A stretch of DNA of 64,000 bases from Polyporus tsugae. Lineage: Eukaryota > Basidiomycota > Agaricomycetes > Polyporales > Polyporaceae. The notes under the pieces are model-generated. The model saw only the letters and a list, made by a program, of their open reading frames with translations, was not told the DNA's origin and did no database searches. The translations under genes and the position numbers were made by a program. This document shows positions 36,021-47,477 of the stretch, one piece after another. The first letter of the stretch is position 1. The number at the start of each line of letters is the position of its first letter. The stretch is taken from assembly GCA_024305745.1 (NCBI GenBank), contig JAHRBS010000014.1, positions 69,501 to 133,500 of the forward strand, in the 5' to 3' direction.

Positions 36021-36459
36021 TGCGATCCTTGGGGGTGTTTGGTTACTGGTAGGATGAGCGGGTTTGGCAGCCAAAGCGAGTAGTAAAGAAGACGGATTAC
36101 GGCGCACCAGACCGAGCAGAACGCCGATTTCAAAACCGCAGAAGGAGCGCTGCTAGTACCGCTTTCCACCACCAATGGGAACTCCAAGGGGTCGCAGGTC
36201 GGCAAGGAGCTAGTGGAGTCAGATGTACTGGACAAATGCGTGTTGCAAAACCTGTCAAATTTTAAAGAAGCCGGATGCGTCATCCAGACTGAAGTGAGTG
36301 AGACGACACTGCGCACGATAGGCTGGTTTAAATCCAAGGCGGGCGAGGGCGGAGACACGGACTCGGCTTGCAACGAGGACGAGGATGTGATACGCGTTCG
36401 ATCTCGGTCGGGCGCGGCGCCGCGGCGGCCCGCCTCCCGGTCGCCTCTCAGTTTTGGCT

Positions 36460-37170
36460 AAGGCTTGCGTTCGACTTCAAGGTCATTTCATCTTACCTCC
36501 CTCGTAATCCATTCCATCGGTCCATGCGGGTGCGCATTCCTCAGGGACCTCAAAGCACCTCTCGAGGAGGTCGAGGTTGAGTTCGACGACGACTGGGTGC
36601 TGAGCGCTGACCATCATCTGCCCCTTCCTCCTCGGGAAACAGCGCGCTCATCCCCGGCTTCCCAACGCGGACCCACGCCCGCCATTGAGTCCCGCTGCAG
36701 TCGGAGACGTCCCACCGCTCCCCGACCCCATCTCGCTCCGCGCGAGCAACGCGATCATCGTCACCGTCGCGGACATCCGCGCGTCAAGACGCCTCGCTCG
36801 TACATGCGTTTCGAGCATGAAAGCCGTTCGACGGCTGCGGTGTGCGCGCGGCCGCCGCCCCCTGAATGCCCACAGATCCAGATCCAAACTCAGACTCTAC
36901 GGACTCGGGACTGGCCCTCACGTCGCCGTGCTCGGCGTCGCTCAAGCGTCACCTGCGCCCGCCGATGCCGTCGACGTCCATCCACGCGACGCGCGAGGCG
37001 AACCGCACAAGCCAGCTGTACAGACCGCCTCTCGCGTGCGCCAGCAGGTTCGTGTGCGGGCTGTACGTGTTCGGCCCGACGTGCGCGGTGCGCCACGTCG
37101 AGATTGGGCTCACGCCCGAGCGAAGGCACGGAGGAGGCGCGCGCGATGCAGAAGGTGTTGGCGGATGCTA
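36460..37170 (+). pseudogene. GC-rich unknown gene remnant, right arm
   Basis: This is the counterpart of 5720-6460. Peptides ASNAIIVTVADIRASRRLAR (36685 frame) and SLKRHLRPPMPSTSIHATR (36866 frame) fall in different frames, and a block present in the left arm between them is shortened. The protein family is unknown. I infer that it is not functional in this arm. Confidence 0.4.
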
Positions 37171-38883
37171 ATTCGCCTCGGACGATCGCGAGTTGAGGTG
37201 TTTTCACAAAGGTCCTAAGTTTCCAACACAATCGACACCGCGATGGCGGAGCGGGATGGATGTCGTATACGAGTTCCTTTGGAGTGACCAATTAGACTCT
37301 GCCAGCCGGTAGTCGTGCCTCCACGAGTTTGGACAAACACAACCAGTCGACGCTTGGGTGAGATGCAGGGATCGCCGCGATAGGTGTACCCATGACTCCG
37401 GTGCTCACGACCGAGTTCCTGGTTTGTCATCTGCTAAATGAAACGAAAATGTACTATGTGAGGAACACAAGTAGAGCATAGAGAGGCATAGGAAACCTCG
37501 AGGACGGACCGGAGATATCGAACTTGTTCGGCGTGCGGAAGGGAAGGGGATGGGCAGTATTGTGCCTTACCGCGTCTTGGAACTGAGCCTGAGGTCAAAG
37601 TCAGCAGCGAGACAGACCACGAGCTCGCGATGAGTGACAGAGAAGGCGACTCCCAAGTGAACGAAGGCAGATGCGGAGCATATCGCCGGTGATTGCCTAC
37701 GTGCACATGCTCGTCATCAGACCGTCCACGAAAGCAAGCGGAAGCAGATACCCACCATAGATGATGTGAAAGTCGCCAACGGCCTCGTCAGAGCACTTGA
37801 CATGGATGCTATTTCTGCCCACCTCGAATGCCCGTGGGCCCGTCCGTGAGCACATATACCTGCTTACTTCCAACACATGGACGCACCTGGGCATGAAGTG
37901 GCAGCCGATCTCGCATGGGAACTGCAGCGTCGAGGATTTGTATGCCAATTGCTGGAAACGATGGTGAGAATATTGCGAATATCTATCTCCATCCATAGTC
38001 TGTCCGGCAGCGAGAATGCGAGCGACGGCAAACTGACTCAACGCACCGACGAACAACAACACCTCCGACGTCCGAAGCCCCGCGGAGAATCTGGTGTCTG
38101 CCACCCGGGATGAAGTCTGCAATCCGTTCGCAATCGCCGCCACTACGGTACAACCGAGGTGGGTCAGAGCGTATCCTCGCCTCAAAACGTGACCTGGATT
38201 TCGGTGGAAAGTCACGGATACGTACCTTTTCCGTGCAGTCGCGCAGCTTATGCTCGCCGACTGAGAGCTCAGCCGCCAGGGGAAGGTCTGCAACACAGGC
38301 GAATGCTAAACGAGTAACTTGTATAGAGCCGTCAGCCGTAGAAATCGACCCCATATGGACGTGATACATACCTTGTGCGGGGAAAAAGTGGAGATCGATA
38401 GACCAGCCAGGACAAACACAGGCCATGGCGATCTGTAACTTGCTCGAGCGGAGACGAAGACTGCCTAGAATGTCGGCGGATCGCGGTCGGCGGCTTCGCG
38501 TGTTGTGAACTTGGACCGGTGACAAGGTTCCTACAGCCCGAATGATAAAACACATTGACACTCACTCACTGACACCCTCATCAGAAGTTTCTGTCCAAAC
38601 CCCTAACATCTAATTCAAAGTCTGGGTTCCTGCTGAACAGAGACGAGTGGAACTTTATCAAGCTAGTAACTTTGGTACTAGACCTAGGCTTCACGGTACA
38701 CGGTACACCGACACTGGCAGTGTGTTGTGTAAGGTGAGGCGAGGCTGAGGTCGAATAGACGACGTACCTTGCGACATACGAGGCACGAACTGGAAGAGCC
38801 TGCAGCGCAAAGCAACGACGTCGTCCGCAACACACGCGGCGGCACGTTCTAGTGACCGGTTATGACACATCGGAGCCTGAAAC

Positions 38884-38897
38884 GTGTGACGTCACAC
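38884..38897. promoter_or_regulatory. 14-bp palindrome with CRE core, right arm
   Basis: This is identical to the 14 bases at 3991-4004 and lies about 1.1 kb upstream of the 7-TM-like start at 39989. The surrounding 20 bases are also the same. Confidence 0.45.
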
Positions 38898-39988
38898 ATT
38901 GTCAGTGACTGTACTCGCTCCGAGTCTGCGCCAGTCTCGTCTCGTCCGATCTATCCCGTCCGGACTGCTCAGCCTCACGTTGTCTCTGCCGTCTGGCGCA
39001 CCTCGATCCTAACGATGGAACCACATTGGCCGCTCGTACCTCACGTCCGCGCTCCGAGGCTCCCGTGCAACCTTGCCACCCAGATAGTAGTCACCGTCTT
39101 CTCTAGTAATCTAACTTGTGCATCTTCAGATGTTGGAAAGAGTACTTACAGTTACTATGCCGTCTCCTCAAAGGAATCGCTTACGCCCTCACAGGTCAGC
39201 CGCAACGTGTACAGCCGACTTGCGACTTCACTGCGCGATTCGAGAGAACTTCGACAGCCTTGCCTTCTGCCCGGCGGCCCGCTCGGGGACACAGCATCGA
39301 GTGATAGGCCTCCACCTGGTGATGCCTCTTTCTCAGCGGGTGTCAGTTTTAAGCTTCCATTGACTTTTATCCACGCGGTATGTACTCCTTCTGCCTCTGG
39401 TTATGCATGATCGGGGGTAACTGCTCGCTGGTTCGATCCGAGGAATGGCGGCGCGACGATACTAGCAGATGACCCCGTCTTCGAATACCGTCCGGCGAAA
39501 ATGGGGCTACTCCCCTCACTCAAGATGGCTTGATTTTGGTGTCAAACGGTGCGAAATGTTTTCATTTCCAACCTATTCGAAGTCGTGTTTTTCTTCGGAG
39601 GCCTGGAGAGCGCGCCATAAACGCATCCAAACGAGCGCAGGAAGTGAGGTCGAACACTTTCCATTTATGGGAGGCTCGACTAGCCCATCACCGCTCTTGA
39701 ATCGCCTCCGAACGCGACCAGTGACTGGCGACCATAAGGATTGAGCACCCCGAGTACCTGGCAATCTAGGATGTTTCGCCGCCGGGAGGCGATGTTTCTG
39801 ACAACCTGTTGAACTATCAATGACTCGGACACTAGTAGGCGATGCGACGGGAGATGCGCTCCTATGTCAGAAGTACAGTGGCTGGCTGAGTGCAGCATTC
39901 GAGTATATATACGAGAGCTTGCCCGAGTCCCATCTAACAATCATGATATTCTCCCTACATTGTGTCCTCTTGCTCAACGTCTTACTAC

Positions 39989-41652
39989 ATGTCTCAGACG
40001 ACGGGTGCTCAGTGCCCGGCTCCATCAATGACGTTTGACGAATATCGATATTCAGCTACCGCCCATGATATTCAGGAGACCTTTGTCACAATTGGCTTGC
40101 TCGGGGCATTGTATGGTATGTAACATCCATGATCAATCATTGATCCAGCCTACTGAAGTCTGCGACTAGGCGTGCTCACGGTTCTCTCGCTGTTATCAGT
40201 TCTCGCTCTTACCCAGTACGTCTTATCTATTTAAATGCATCTGCAGTCAATCAGTTTATTTGGCATCATCATGCACACTCCGGCCTCAGGCGCGGTACTA
40301 GGAGGACACAGCCTACCACAATCATCCTCTGTCTGACGATTCTGACGCTTTTCACCTCCACGACGATATATGTCGTCACCTATGCTCTTTATTCTCAATC
40401 TTACGTCCTGGAAACTTACATATCCTCCGTGAATGACCTGTGGGACGCTAGTACTAGTGTGTCAATCGACTACACTAGCATGGATGCGGCTCTGGGGTTG
40501 GTCAAAGACTACTCACTGCTGGGAAATTGTGCCTCCACTGCCGCACTCACAATCAATGTTTGCCTCCCCTGATTTGACTGATATCCATCACTTTTTCTAA
40601 CTCGGTCTTTCATCACAGATAACACTGGGAGACGCAATTGTATGCTGGAGAGCATGCACGATCTGGCACAAAAACTGTGTTGTAAGAGCTGTCTGTGGTC
40701 TTTTCTTGCTCGCGACATTCGGTAAGCCTCAACTCCGGTCATCTACTCCATATCCAAGTTATGTGATGCTTGCCACGCAGTCCTCGGAGTTATCGACACC
40801 ACTGGGACCTGTCAAAGTTCTGAACAGGTCGGATCCATGTATGAGGGCATTCCAATCGGAATTGCTGCCTGCGTGCTGTCTCTTAGCACGAACCTATTAG
40901 CAACACTTCTCGTGGGATACAAGGCATGGTATGTTACGGGCCCTATCAAGTCCGATCTCGCGGCTGACAGCAATTCTCTTCAGGAGGTCAAGGAGACGTC
41001 TCCGTGGATACCTTGTAGCCGGATCTCAGGTGGAGAAACTGTTTGCTCTGCTCGTCGAGTCTGGTGCAGTCTATTGCGCCATCTGGGTGAGTTGTCTTCA
41101 TCGTACTGTTACTTACTATCACACAGCCTACATCATCGTTCATACAAAGCGAGCACTAACCAGTACAATCAGGGTGTCGTCGTGGCTTACCAGATCATCG
41201 TATATTTTCCCTTACTGAATCTGACTGTGGTAGAGCTCAACTTCATGGACATCTTCAGTGTCCTTTTCAGTGGAGTGCTAGTACCTGTAGTGGTACGTCC
41301 AATCACTCTAAGCCGGTCGTGAGGCCGAGACTCATTCACCTTTCCCCTTCGTGGGGCCGCTGGGCCGTTACGCTTCCCATAGGCCATCTACCCCACGATC
41401 ATCATTGTGCTCGTCGCGCTTAACAGGTCACACATGGAGAAGGGGCTCTCGCAGCACCTCTCATCTCTGCCAACTCCCCATATCGCCGTTACGGTCAACA
41501 CGACCATGACCAGCGAGAGCACCCCGCATCGGATGCCGGACTCAGAAGTGTTGGTGATTGACTCGAATGGACAGGGCCCAGGATGCGGAGATGGCGTGGA
41601 GGATGCGAGCACACGTACAAGCAAGGAATTGAAGGCCAACGCGACCGCCTAA
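39989..41652 (+). CDS. 7-TM-like multipass membrane protein, copy C
   Basis: Exons are 39989-40115, 40170-40215, 40290-40557, 40619-40721, 40781-40928, 40984-41086, 41173-41292 and 41383-41652. They total 1185 bases, 394 residues, with no stop and with canonical splice ends. The start is MSQTTGAQCPAPSMT. About seven hydrophobic stretches are visible: residues about 33-57, 67-90, 145-166, 172-192, 215-240, 265-290 and 300-335. Conserved blocks are DAIVCWRACTIW, LSLSTNLLATLLVGYKAW, LLVESGAVYCAIW and IYPTIIIVLVALNRSHMEK. Exon 3 and exon 5 loops differ most from copies A and B. It belongs to the same Agaricomycete family of unknown function. A membrane receptor or channel role is only a guess from topology. 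Upstream in-frame codons are not shared with the paralogues, so this ATG is preferred. Confidence 0.87.
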
Positions 41653-42786
41653 CCGTTGGTGTATCCAGCGCCATATGTCGACGTATGTACCATATGGTCC
41701 CACCGAAATTCAAGACTGGGCTGTATCCTATCAGACTTTCTTCATCTCTCGTACCTTCTTCAAGTTCCCTGTACTAGCACTTACGAGTCCCGCATCAAAC
41801 GTAATCCCTGGCCATGGTCAACGTTCAATTCGGCGCCGTGTACATATAAATTATTCCGTGGTGCAAACGAGTCCGAATTGTTGGCCGACACGCTGCCAAA
41901 ATGACGCTCCCTCCCTACCCCCTTTCCCGCTCATGCAAGTCGGATCGTCCAGCGCGCACGTCCTCTATGGCCACCTCCACCGGACACCAATGGCATGTCC
42001 ACGTCCGAAGTCGCCGCCACACTCTCTCCATTACGGCTTGGACGAGTTGAAGTTACATTGACATTCGCACTAATATCAAGCCAACGGCGTATCCACAAAG
42101 ATGTGCCTTGTTCAAGGGCTCGAGTGTTCCTTTCGTTGGTCCCCAGGGCCGACGTCAGAGTCGACCGCGACCGCGCACCGTTGTGACGCCCTGGACCATC
42201 TCCAATGTCATCGCCCCATAAGCAAACATCTGCAGCTCCTCCCCAGAATCACGTTGAAGGGTTTTCGCAACCTTGAGAAGGGTGAAAACGGCCAGCCCCC
42301 TCTGCAACCGCGCCAGCAGGAGGTGAGTACGCAGCCAGTGCACATTCTAACCAAGTGGTTACGCAAGTTGTGTGAATGCACTCACTGGACGCGGATGTAC
42401 GTGTTACACACAAGTCAATGGTGACGGTAACTTCGGGATGCTGTCGGTCCCACCATCATCTAGAGCAGGCATGGTATATTCGTCGGCTCAGCTCGTGTTC
42501 TGCACCGACAATGCGCGTTGCGTACCTTGTGTCCTGCTACGTTTTGCTGGACGATCGAGTCATCATGTCCTAAACTTGAACCGGGATAAGCTGCGAGTTG
42601 GCGTCATGGTAATGACGGTCCCGATATCACTTACAAGGTGTTTGAGCCTTCGCAAGATGGCGAAAGCCATCGGGTCGTTCCATCCACCAGGCCATGATGG
42701 GATCGAAGTGAGTTCAAGCGAAAGCTGCGAGAACATGCCCCGGTGGTATGGGTCAGGAAGAGGTCGGAACGTCGCGACTCAGATCG

Positions 42787-44384
42787 TCTCCGCCCTTCGC
42801 GTGCGCGCGCAGGCTCATGCGCCACGTCTAGATTGGGCTCACACTGCCGAGCGAGGGCACGGAGGAGGCGCGCGCGGTGCAGAAGGTGTTGGCGGACGCT
42901 AATTCACCTCCGACGATCGCGAGTTGAGGTGTTTTCACGACGAGCAGATTTATGGCATCATGTATCTGGCCACTTCAGCTGTCGATTCTCCGTGTGACTG
43001 CAACCGAGAGTGAAATGAGTTTCTTCCTAGTAAAGATGTGCGATTAATGGGAACGCACTCCTAGGCATCCCATCCCTTGATGGAGCCGCCACTCGAGGTT
43101 TTGCATGAGCGCTTATATGACCGACCGTCGGGATCTTCTGAGGTGGAGGTCGTATACGAGTTTCTCGAGAGCGAGCAAGTTGACTCTGCCAACTGGTAGT
43201 CGTTCCTCCACGAGTTTGAACCAACGCAGTCAGTCGACGCTTGGGCGAGATGCATGGATCGCTGCGATAGGTGTACCCATTACTGCAAAGTCGCCAACGG
43301 ACTCGTCAGAGCACTTAGCAGGGATATTATTTCTGCCCACTTCGAATGTTTGTAGGCCCGTCCGTGAGCGCATATGCCTGCTTACTTCCAACACATGAAC
43401 GCACCCGGGCATGAAGTGGCCGCTGATCTCGCATAGGAACTACAGCGCCGAGGATTTGTATGTCAGTTACTGCAAACGATGGTGAGGAAATGGCAAATAT
43501 CAATCTCCATCTATATTCTATCCGGCAGCGAGAATGCGAGAGACGGCAAACTGACTCAACACACCGACGAACAACAATGTCTCCGACGGCCGATGCCTAG
43601 GGTGCAACCGAGGTCCGTTAGAGCATATCCTCTCCTCCAAACGTGACGTGGACTTCGACGGAAAGTCACGGATACGTACCTGGTCCGGGCAGTCGCGCAG
43701 CTTATGCTCGCCGACTGAGAGCTCAGCTGCCAGGGGAAGGTCTGCAACACAGGCGAATGCTAAACGAGTAAGTATAGGGCCGTCAGTCGTAGAAATCGAC
43801 CCCATATGGACGTGATACGTACCTTGTGCGGGGAAAAAGTGGAGATTGGTAGACCAGCCAGGACAAACACAGACCATGACGATCCGCAGCTTGCTCGAGT
43901 AGACCCGAAGACTGGTTGGCGGCTTCGCGCGTTGTGAACTCGGGCCGGTGACAAGGTTCCTGCAGCCCGAATGATAGAGCACATTGGCACTTACTCACTG
44001 GCACCCTCATCGGAAGTTTCTATTCAAACCCCTAACATCTAATTCAAAGTCTGGGTTCCTGCTGAACAGAGACGAGTGGAACTTTATCAAGCTGGTGACT
44101 TTGGTACTAGACCTAGGCTTCACGGTACACGGTACACCGACACTGGCAGTGTGTTGTGTAAGGTGAGGCGAGGCTGAGGTCGAATAGACGACGTACCTTG
44201 CGACATACGAGGCACGAACTGGAAGAGCCTGCGGCTCGTCAGCACGTTAACGACGTCGTCCGCAAGCACACAAAAACCGTCCGTGACGGCCGCGGCGAGA
44301 AGGCAGAACAAGTACACGGCGGCACGTTGTATCGGAGCCTGAAACGTGTGACGTCACACATTGTCAGTGACTGTAGTCTGCGCG
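42787..44384 (+). repeat. Partial tandem copy of right-arm DNA
   Basis: Positions 42787-42935 repeat about 37060-37205 in the same direction, and 43050-43140 resembles element X. From there 43140-43282 follows 37260-37400, the sequence jumps to the equivalent of 37768, and 43284-44384 follows 37768-38930. The 7-TM-like gene is not included. All frames are interrupted, and a CRE-core palindrome is kept at 44346-44359. Confidence 0.6.
44346..44359. promoter_or_regulatory. 14-bp palindrome with CRE core, third copy
   Basis: This is identical to the sites at 3991-4004 and 38884-38897. Here no 7-TM-like gene follows, so if the site works at all its target is not obvious. Confidence 0.35.
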
Positions 44385-44474
44385 ATCTTCCTCAAACCCA
44401 CTCTCGACCCCCCCTTCGAGCCATCTCTCTTCTCTCCTTCTGCCCTGCTCTCGTTCCGTCTGGTTGTATCGCGC

Positions 44475-45045
44475 CTGTAGTCTAGGATCACGGGAGACCA
44501 ATCGACGTTCGTCAGGGGGGGTAGTGCAAGCCAAATGTCATCCTCCATCCGATATTCTGCGGGGTGCACGGCAAGAAGGGAGGGAAGGACGAGCGGGTGG
44601 ACGATGGGATCAGTTTTGGGACATTCGCGCTGAGGGATCATGCGAAGCCGAACGAGGACTCGGTCGTATTGGGCTGGGAATGCCAGGACGACGACGACGT
44701 CGTCCATCACCTATCTGCCCTCCTTCAGAGTCTGTCTGTCTATACTGTAATTATTCACCTTCCTGTACGTCCTGTCCGCAGTCGACGGTCGTCCGCCACC
44801 GTTGCGCGCTGACACGTCCCGCAGCCTGACATACCAGCTACTACAGCACTTCCGCAACCAGATGGCGTCCATATGATGCTGCCCTCCCTCGCGTCGACGA
44901 TCACACTCTGAGTCTGCGCGCGCGGCGACTGTGTTCTCAACCACATCACTGAGTTTCGAGAACCAGACGCCGCTCACTCCCTCTCCGTCGTCCCCATCGC
45001 TCTTCGCCAAGGAGAAGGAGAAGGAGAAGGGGCGCGCAGGCAACC
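44475..45045 (+). pseudogene. Fragment of the PHD/SET gene
   Basis: The plus strand matches the minus strand of the intact gene from about 19590 down to about 19075. The frame HGKKGGKDERVDDGISFGTF, then PNEDSVVLGWE and DDDVVHHLSALLQS corresponds to the end of the SET domain. The intron after it is still present (GTACGTCCTGTCCGCA), and exon 2 sequence continues with stops and frameshifts. It is therefore a DNA-level copy, not a processed one, and it has neither the PHD finger nor the long tail. The match ends near a GAGAAG repeat at about 45015-45030. Confidence 0.75.
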
Positions 45046-45475
45046 TTCGTGCCGGCTGGCCACAAGAATGTTTCGTTATGTTGTGATATGTTCTGTTGGT
45101 CTACTCTGCTGGTGAGTCGTTGGGTTCTGGCTCGCATTGATAAATCACCGCTTCTTGGGTGTGTTTGCGAGGGGAATGCTCCCACGCAATTACCTTCCTA
45201 TACGTATATGCCTGGGTACTCGTGTGGCCATACAGAGCTGCTCCTGGAGCCAGGAGCCCCGCGCAAACGTCGCCAAGCATAACATTAGCTGGTAATCCAT
45301 TACGATCAGTCAGGAACATCGTGTTTGGTGTAGTTCAGAACTTGCTGGTTTACTGATGTCAAGTAAAACGTGCAGGTGAACATCAATAAACAACCGTAAA
45401 CAATGGCATTGGCAATGGCCGTGAGGCTCCGTGGTGCGTAGACAATCGGAAGTATGCTGCCGTTGTGTATTACAT
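45046..45475. other. Intergenic between SET fragment and BTB copy 2
   Basis: No gene is seen. The right end is the 3' side of the minus-strand BTB gene. Confidence 0.4.
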
Positions 45476-46614
45476 TCACGGACCCGCCTCCGCCACCGGA
45501 CGACTCGGCCAACTCTCCCCATCGATCTGCAGTGAAAACAAGACTGGCAAGGTATTCCACAACAACCTTATAACCAGTTCATCTTCCTCCACAAGCGCCT
45601 CCTGGCAGCTCCCACAAAACTTACGCCAGTGCGAACAGCGGGGCCAGAATATATCCGCCATGGGTGTCAGCGCGAGTCCGTCGCTCATCGACGACTTCAA
45701 GAGGTACGGCTTGCCCCGGAGCGCAACCACCGGTGCCTCTTTCGCCGCCTGGCAGGTCTCGCGCGTCGTGCAGTGCACAGACAGAGCCGCGCCGAGGAGG
45801 TGGAGCACACGTGTCGCGCGGGCCTCCACCAGGTGCGCCTTCCCCACGGTGACCCGCGCCTGGTCCGGGACGGACAGAGCGGCAAGCCTGGACATGTACG
45901 AGCCGTCGGGTCTCTGGTCCAACCACGCGGCCGTGAGCTGGGTGCACACGATGAAGGCGGTCGGGAGGAGGGACGGGGTGTTTGTCAGCCGGGCAAGGTG
46001 GATGGCCGTTGGGGCGTCCTGGTCGAGGGCGGTGACATAGCGCGCCCGGGAGTCGGGATCCTGCCACGCGGCGAGGTAGTTTGTGTAGTATTTCTTGAGG
46101 CGGGAGAGGGCGTTGTCGAGGAAGTCGAGGACGGCATACTTGTGGGCCATGCGGGCAAGCGAGGCGAGGATAGCGAACGGGACGGGGATGGGCGCATCGC
46201 TGCTGTAGTAGTAACTGCGAAGAATTGGTAAGAAAGAAGTACAGAACAGAACAGAACAGAACAGAAGCGGCGCGCAGCGACATACTTCTTGCCGCAGCAG
46301 AGGACCAGGAAGAGATGGCGGATGTCCTCGGGCGAGTCGGTGAGGTGGACGACAGGGCACCCATCCATTGTTTCCGCTGTTGCCGCGTCCGAGTCCGCAT
46401 GTGTGACTGCAAGAGAGAACAGGTCGCGAAAGACTTCGGATCGAAGGGACAAGGTGCCTTTGTGGACCCGAAAGGCGACTTTGTTCGCCGCGACGACAAC
46501 GATGCTCCCGTCTGAGAACCACACTTGCTCGTCTTTTTGAACGCCCGTTGCGTCTGCGTCTGCGTCTCCTTCTACGCGGGCCCGCTTGCGAGATGGGCCT
46601 AGATCAGATGACAT
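45476..46614 (-). CDS. BTB/POZ-domain protein, copy 2
   Basis: Two exons (46614-46286, 46214-45476) give 355 residues. It matches copy 1 (25444-26560) almost throughout, with the same basic N-terminus, BTB region and FCGSCQEA / LWNTLPVLFSL end. It keeps the residues LFLV after DIRHL that copy 1 has lost, which is the expected length for the family. It also has one extra serine after YLLKS. Its intron carries five ACAGA units (46241-46265, plus strand) where copy 1 has one. The frame is open and the splice ends are canonical, so both copies may be expressed. The function is the same guess as for copy 1 (adaptor or cofactor). Confidence 0.87.
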
Positions 46615-47477
46615 GGCGTCCTAGGTAGCAAGCCGGTAGCGTTGTAGCTCGAGTACTCTTGCGGTGTAACTTACAGTAACTTGCTGAGACGAGGAAGGAC
46701 AGGAGGAGCCGCGGCTATAAAGTTGGGCTGCGCCCTTAAGCTTATGTAAGATAGCTCGACCGAACCCGATTAAGTATAGTAATACTTGGTAATACCCGCC
46801 CCGGATGCTGCTGGATTCTCGCCTCCGCGCCACCCTACCGCTTTGCCTGGAGCTGCACCCCGAGTTCCGCTTCAGGCGAGTGGACAACTCGGAGGAAGAG
46901 CAGGAGCAGGAACAGGGGTAGGTCGACCATGACTCTACAGGCTACACGCCTTGAAGGCGATAACTCCCCCAGAACACCAACTTCGAGCCTGCATTGCCGA
47001 CTCAGCCTGGTGTACATTTACGAGTGGGTCGCTTTTCTTGCAATCACAAACTTGGATCCTTACCTTAGGCTCTAAGTAGTACAGCGACGAGTCGGTGTTT
47101 TTCCCGACGTGGTAGGCGTGAGGAAAATGTCCGAGTCGCTCGCATGCATATGCATGCTCGAACCCCTGGGGAAGTAGGCCGACAATAACCACTCGGCGCT
47201 CCAGCCTCCGGCCCGTACTTCAAGTCAGGTAGTCGGTATGCTCAATTCAATCAGCTCTCATTTCCTAGCGGCTCAGTCTGCCGGTAGGCCGCGACACTAT
47301 CAAATCGATCGTGATGTCCCAGCCGGCGCTGCAAGCCTTTGGTCTCAACTGTCAACTGTCCAGCCTGAGTGTACATCCGACCAAGGATTTTGTTCTGCTT
47401 TCGCTTGGAATATTCATGGCAAGCCCTTCATCTAGTCGTGTCGCTGGGACGTGCTAATGAGCCTCCGAAAACCCAGA
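46615..47477. other. Region between BTB copy 2 and F-box copy 1, with a coding remnant
   Basis: Positions 47000-47065 (+) code YEWVAFLAITNLDPYLRL. This peptide is almost the same as one on the minus strand near 57165-57110, but here it runs into a stop at once. From about 46980 onward the region is part of the inverted pair described for the F-box-like genes. 46615-46750 is the shared 5' flank of the BTB genes. Confidence 0.4.

Larger units (their letters stand above)
36222..42780. repeat. Right arm of the ~6.6 kb inverted repeat
   Basis: This is the reverse complement of 66-6683 with scattered indels; the pairing is listed under the left arm. Content in plus orientation is the decayed GC-rich remnant (36460-37170), companion DNA (37200-39988), the intact 7-TM-like gene (39989-41652) and its 3' flank (41653-42780). 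The two arms are about 29.5 kb apart. Confidence 0.85.

Noticed and set aside
39431..39445. GGTTCGATCC string (also rc near 3420) resembling a tRNA T-loop
   Set aside because: The flanking bases do not form a T-stem, and no acceptor, D or anticodon arms can be folded around it.
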